Assembly: GCA_015057755.1 (NCBI GenBank)
Contig: SVDR01000070.1
Span: 1-10,865, forward strand
DNA: 10,865 nt
Reading direction: 5' to 3'
Source: Lachnoclostridium sp.
GTDB taxonomy: Bacteria; Bacillota_A; Clostridia; Lachnospirales; Lachnospiraceae
In this document: positions 7,976-10,865 of the stretch, piece after piece
How the letters are laid out: each line of letters begins with the position of its first letter
Position numbering within the stretch: position 1 is the first letter of the stretch
Made by a program: the position numbers and the translations under genes
The notes under the pieces: model-generated
Database searches by the model: none
What the model was told of the DNA's origin: nothing
What the model saw: the letters and a program-made list of their open reading frames with translations, nothing else

Positions 7976-9125
7976 ATAAATCCCTCATCTGATTGAATGT
8001 GAATAACTGGGTCGTCAGCTCCTCATCAAGCGCATTTACCGTATCTGCCAGTTTCGATTCCTGTTGACACAGACGAATTGCAAGCTCTTCCTGACGTCTT
8101 GTCATATCATCCAGCGCCTGAACCATGGTACGGTTCGCAGCGATCAGCTCTTTTGCCGTCGCCTCCATACTTTGGTAATCTCTGGAACACTGCTCCTGTA
8201 AATTGGCTGCCGTATTCAAACTTCTTCCCATCTTATCAAATTCCGTTCCCAGAGACTGAGACATCAAATAAACAAACTGGTTGGCAATTCTTTCAACTGC
8301 CTGCGTCTGCTCCATGGCATTTCCTTTTAACAGCTCTGTCATCTGCTTCATCGAATTGCTCATATTGGCCTGATAGATCAGCATCGCCTTCGTATTTTCA
8401 TCGGCACTTGAAATGGTCGGAGCCACATACTGGTTATATGCAAGATGAAATTCTGAAAGGACATCATACGCGCTTGCCATCAGACTTCGATACACGAAGT
8501 TAAATACCAGTGAAAAGAAAATACCGTACACAGATGTGTGGAACGCCACTTTCATACCTTCCAGAAGAGGGCCTACATTATCGGAAATTGTGTAAATATC
8601 ATTTCCATTAAAAGAGCCAAGACCCATGGAAAGACCAAGGAAAGTTCCGAGAATTCCAAGGCCGGTTAAGGTACCGGATACTGCAGAATTGTAGTGCGTC
8701 ATCGCCACACGTTCCATAAGTTCTTCATTAATATACTCTTCCAGGTCACAAACTGCCGCCAGTCCCCGTCTTGTCTGATACCCGGACATACGTTTCTGAT
8801 ATTTATAAAATGCTTTGTCCAAAGCCTCATTTTTGAATATGTGTTTCCGTGTTCCGTATTCCTCCCAGAGACAGGACTGCTTTTCTTTATACTCTCGTTC
8901 CATGTCTTCACTCACGGATTCAAGGGCTTTGGTAAACTGATTTAACCGGTTGAAGCTAACTGCTGAAATGACAAACAAAATACCGATCACCAGCAAAAAT
9001 CCCACATTGATCAGAACATTGACCGTGGATGTTACCTCTCCGGTAAATACACCATTGATATAGAGAATAAACACAAGGACCATCGCATAAAGCGGGAACA
9101 ACAGATAATACATATTTTTTCTCAT
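7965..9125 (-). CDS. MotA/TolQ/ExbB-family (ZorA-like) proton channel protein
   Basis: Predicted ring subunit of an ion-driven membrane motor, 386 residues. Four membrane helices are visible: about 5-25, 36-56, 148-170 and 188-213. A cytoplasmic loop lies between the second and third, as in MotA and ZorA rather than three-helix ExbB. The third helix has the family motif GLGILGTFLGL (155-165), and the fourth has MKVAFHTSVYGIFFSL with T197 near the expected ion path. After it comes a charged helical tail (214-386) that MotA lacks and ZorA has in longer form. The start is ATG 9125 with AAGGAGGAG (9132-9140) six bases upstream. It is first in a two-gene operon with the OmpA-domain partner. A terminator behind glgD precedes it and a convergent gene follows, so no effector gene such as zorC or zorD belongs to this operon. 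The family is sure; the biological role is not. Confidence 0.87.
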   Translation of the reverse strand: MRKNMYYLLFPLYAMVLVFILYINGVFTGEVTSTVNVLINVGFLLVIGILFVISAVSFNRLNQFTKALESVSEDMEREYKEKQSCLWEEYGTRKHIFKNEALDKAFYKYQKRMSGYQTRRGLAAVCDLEEYINEELMERVAMTHYNSAVSGTLTGLGILGTFLGLSMGLGSFNGNDIYTISDNVGPLLEGMKVAFHTSVYGIFFSLVFNFVYRSLMASAYDVLSEFHLAYNQYVAPTISSADENTKAMLIYQANMSNSMKQMTELLKGNAMEQTQAVERIANQFVYLMSQSLGTEFDKMGRSLNTAANLQEQCSRDYQSMEATAKELIAANRTMVQALDDMTRRQEELAIRLCQQESKLADTVNALDEELTTQLFTFNQMRDLYEK

Positions 9126-9163
9126 CGTACACTCCTCCTTTTTATCGGATGTTTTTCAAAAAT

Positions 9164-9192
9164 AGTGTATCACATTTCAAAAGTTCTCTCAA
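9164..9192 (-). promoter_or_regulatory. Probable promoter of the motor operon
   Basis: On the minus strand TTGAGA (9187-9192) is followed after 17 bases by TACACT (9164-9169), which is preceded by an extended -10 TG. The matches are moderate (5/6 and 4/6). It would give a leader of about 30 bases ending in a strong ribosome site. The rest of 9193-9265 is AT-rich with nothing recognised. Confidence 0.55.
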
Positions 9193-9265
9193 TATGAGTA
9201 AGAAATTTTTAAGTATTTTGTAAACTTACGTCATTTTTGCATAGTGTTGACTCAAATATACATCT

Positions 9266-9295
9266 AAAAAGGGAGTACCGTTTTCCGGTACTCCC
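9266..9295 (-). terminator. Intrinsic terminator of glgC-glgD
   Basis: GGGAGTACCG and its perfect complement (9271-9280, 9286-9295) form a 10-bp stem with a 5-base loop. On the minus strand five T follow (9266-9270). It lies 22 bases past the glgD stop and isolates the glycogen genes from the motor operon. Confidence 0.95.
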
Positions 9296-9317
9296 TCATA
9301 ATATCATTTCATATCAA

Positions 9318-10457
9318 TTAAACAGTAGTTCCCTTTGCAACAAATACCGGGAAGCTGTCTGTTCCGTGAAGCTCCTGAGCCACAGTAATCTTTACGTTCT
9401 TATCTGTAATTACATAGTCAAGATTTGCACCACACTCTACAACTGTATCCTGCATCAGCACACAGTTCTTAACTTTTGCACCCTTCGCGATCTTAACACC
9501 ACGGAAAAGGATACAGTTCTCAACGATACCTTCGATCACACAACCGTCAGCAACGAGAGAGTTTTTACCTTTCGCGCCAGCGATGTATCTTGTCGGGTTG
9601 TCATCACGAACTTTTGTATAGATCGGATTGCCTGCGAATAAACCGTCCAGGTTTTCATCCTTTAAGAGCTTCATATTCTCATCGAAGTAGCTCTTCATAT
9701 CACAGATTCTTGCTTTGTATCCTGTGAACTCGTAAGCCTGAATGTTTAACTTATCAGTCTGCGGAGCAAGGATATCGCGCTCGAAGTATACATAGCCGCG
9801 AACGAAAGCAGCTGTGATCTCTTTGATCAGAAGCTCTCTGTCAATGATGTAGATGTTCATGGAAAGGTTCTGTACGCCGTCTTCCTGGGAATTGATGTAC
9901 ATCTTCTTCACACGGCCATCTTCTAACTTGAATGTAAAGTATAAGTTGCTGTAATCTGTGTTGTTCTTCATAGCTGCCGGAATCTCTTCCTTCGCATAAG
10001 CAACAGTCACATCAGCACCGCTTGCGATATGTGCATCTAACATAGCCTTGAAATCAAAGTTCACTGCGATGTTGGAATCAGTCATAACAACGTATTTCTC
10101 TTTCTGATCTTTGAGAGTCTCAAGAATGCTTGCAAGACCGTCAACACGACCAGCATAAACCTTCATACCCTTCTCGGAGTACGGCGGATAAATGCTTAAA
10201 CCACCATTCTTACGTGTAAGGTCCCACTCACGACCGGAGCCAAGGTGGTCCATAAGAGAATGGTAATTGTTACGAACAAGAATAGAAATATTGTCGATTC
10301 CGCTTGTAACCATGCTGGATAAAACGAAATCTACCATACGATAACGACCGGCAAACGGGATAGACGCCATAAGACGCTCGCTAACTAACTCAGAAACATA
10401 GCTATCATAAGAGTTTGGGAAAATAATACCCAGAGCATTTGCGTTGGAGTTTACCAT
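9318..10457 (-). CDS. glgD: Glucose-1-phosphate adenylyltransferase subunit GlgD
   Basis: Partner subunit of GlgC in ADP-glucose synthesis, the committed step of bacterial glycogen formation in the cytoplasm. The 379-residue product has a nucleotidyltransferase-like N-terminal domain with IPFAGRYRMVDF (33-44) and SGREWDL (74-80). A C-terminal left-handed beta-helix follows, made of hexapeptide repeats. The residues after the start read ALGIIFPNSYDSYV and lack the GGxGTRL pyrophosphorylase signature of GlgC. A GDH-type catalytic stretch is replaced by MTDSNIAVNFDF. This agrees with the family view of Firmicute GlgD as a non-catalytic or weakly active subunit that boosts GlgC. ATG 10457 overlaps the end of glgC by seven bases, with an AAGGTGG ribosome site inside glgC, so the two are translationally coupled. 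The gene is closed by the terminator at 9266-9295. Confidence 0.95.
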   Translation of the reverse strand: MVNSNANALGIIFPNSYDSYVSELVSERLMASIPFAGRYRMVDFVLSSMVTSGIDNISILVRNNYHSLMDHLGSGREWDLTRKNGGLSIYPPYSEKGMKVYAGRVDGLASILETLKDQKEKYVVMTDSNIAVNFDFKAMLDAHIASGADVTVAYAKEEIPAAMKNNTDYSNLYFTFKLEDGRVKKMYINSQEDGVQNLSMNIYIIDRELLIKEITAAFVRGYVYFERDILAPQTDKLNIQAYEFTGYKARICDMKSYFDENMKLLKDENLDGLFAGNPIYTKVRDDNPTRYIAGAKGKNSLVADGCVIEGIVENCILFRGVKIAKGAKVKNCVLMQDTVVECGANLDYVITDKNVKITVAQELHGTDSFPVFVAKGTTV

Positions 10458-10865
10458 TGTTCTTCACCACCTTCTACGTTTTTGCTAACCATTGCATTCG
10501 GACCAATTTTTGCATTCGGACCAACTACAACGCCAGGACCTACAGTAGCAACACCTTTTTCGTCAGCTGTCGGCATAGCACCAACGATCGCGTTCTCGCC
10601 GATCACTACGTTCTCAGCAACGATACAGTGTTTCACAACAGCGCCTGCCTTGATTACAGAGCCGCCCATAACTACAGCATCTTCAACCTCTGCACCCTCT
10701 TCAACCTTAACACCGGCGAAAAGAATGGAGTGTTTTACATTACCGTCAACACGGCAGCCATCTGTGATCATGGAGTTCTCTACTGTTGCATTTGCACCAA
10801 TCTTGTGGCCTGTCATACCGGAGTTACGGCTGTAGATCTTCCAGTTCTCATCGAACAGGTCGATA
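10451..10865 (-). CDS. glgC: Glucose-1-phosphate adenylyltransferase GlgC, C-terminal part (cut by window edge)
   Basis: The catalytic subunit forms ADP-glucose from glucose-1-phosphate and ATP for glycogen synthesis. Only the last 138 codons lie in the window; the start and catalytic domain are beyond 10865. The frame is open to the edge and reads LFDENWKIYSRNSG just inside it, the typical link between the GlgC catalytic domain and its beta-helix. Hexapeptide repeats of the left-handed beta-helix follow: IGANATVENSMI, then GVKVEEGAEVEDAVVM, VVIGENAIVGA and VVVGPNAKIGPNA. The gene ends at a TAA (10451-10453) just past the glgD start codon. The adjacency to glgD, with GlgD lacking the pyrophosphorylase signature, makes GlgC the clear call. 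Confidence 0.95.
   Translation of the reverse strand, partial: IDLFDENWKIYSRNSGMTGHKIGANATVENSMITDGCRVDGNVKHSILFAGVKVEEGAEVEDAVVMGGSVIKAGAVVKHCIVAENVVIGENAIVGAMPTADEKGVATVGPGVVVGPNAKIGPNAMVSKNVEGGEEQW

Noticed and set aside
7037..9125. Complete Zorya defence system
   Set aside because: Only ZorA/ZorB-like proteins are present, the tail is short for ZorA, and the operon is closed on both sides without ZorC, ZorD or ZorE genes.
7037..9125. Flagellar motAB
   Set aside because: The coiled-coil region of the B subunit and the C-terminal tail of the A subunit do not fit flagellar stators, and no flagellar gene is nearby.

Overview
The window reads as chromosomal DNA of a low-to-mid GC anaerobic Firmicute, most likely a Lachnospiraceae-type Clostridium. 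The evidence is the hrcA-grpE-dnaK-dnaJ operon under a perfect CIRCE operator, the Clostridia-style glgC-glgD pair, AGGAGG-type ribosome sites and consensus sigma-A promoters. This placement is an inference from gene content and style. No tRNA, rRNA, CRISPR array, insertion sequence or phage gene was seen.

Layout. (1) 137-5063, minus strand: the heat-shock operon hrcA, grpE, dnaK, dnaJ. It is read from a TTGACA/TATAGT promoter followed directly by the CIRCE site to which its first product, HrcA, binds. (2) 5105-7036, plus strand, divergent from hrcA: two tandem paralogous genes for secreted proteins. Each has a signal peptide, a beta-rich N-terminal module with a GHLD...GWxW signature, and a C-terminal 3D (three-Asp) double-psi beta-barrel domain as found in cell-wall-active proteins. 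Each gene has its own promoter and terminator. The second leader carries a perfect match to the WalR (YycF) consensus box and an 11-bp inverted repeat that ends next to its Shine-Dalgarno sequence. (3) 7037-9192, minus strand, convergent with (2): a closed two-gene operon for an ion-driven motor of the MotAB/ZorAB/TolQR superfamily. It encodes a four-helix stator with a long helical tail and an OmpA-domain partner with a membrane Asp and a coiled coil. (4) 9266-10865, minus strand: the end of glgC (cut by the window edge) overlapping glgD, closed by a strong terminator; this is glycogen synthesis.

How they fit together. HrcA represses the chaperone operon, and DnaK, DnaJ and GrpE form one ATP-driven folding machine. 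The middle of the window has a cell-envelope theme: two secreted peptidoglycan-type 3D proteins beside a peptidoglycan-anchored motor. This is only a neighbourhood link, because the motor operon is convergent with the 3D genes and separately promoted. The least explained items are the stand-alone ZorAB-like motor without any Zorya effector gene, and the leader of the second 3D gene.
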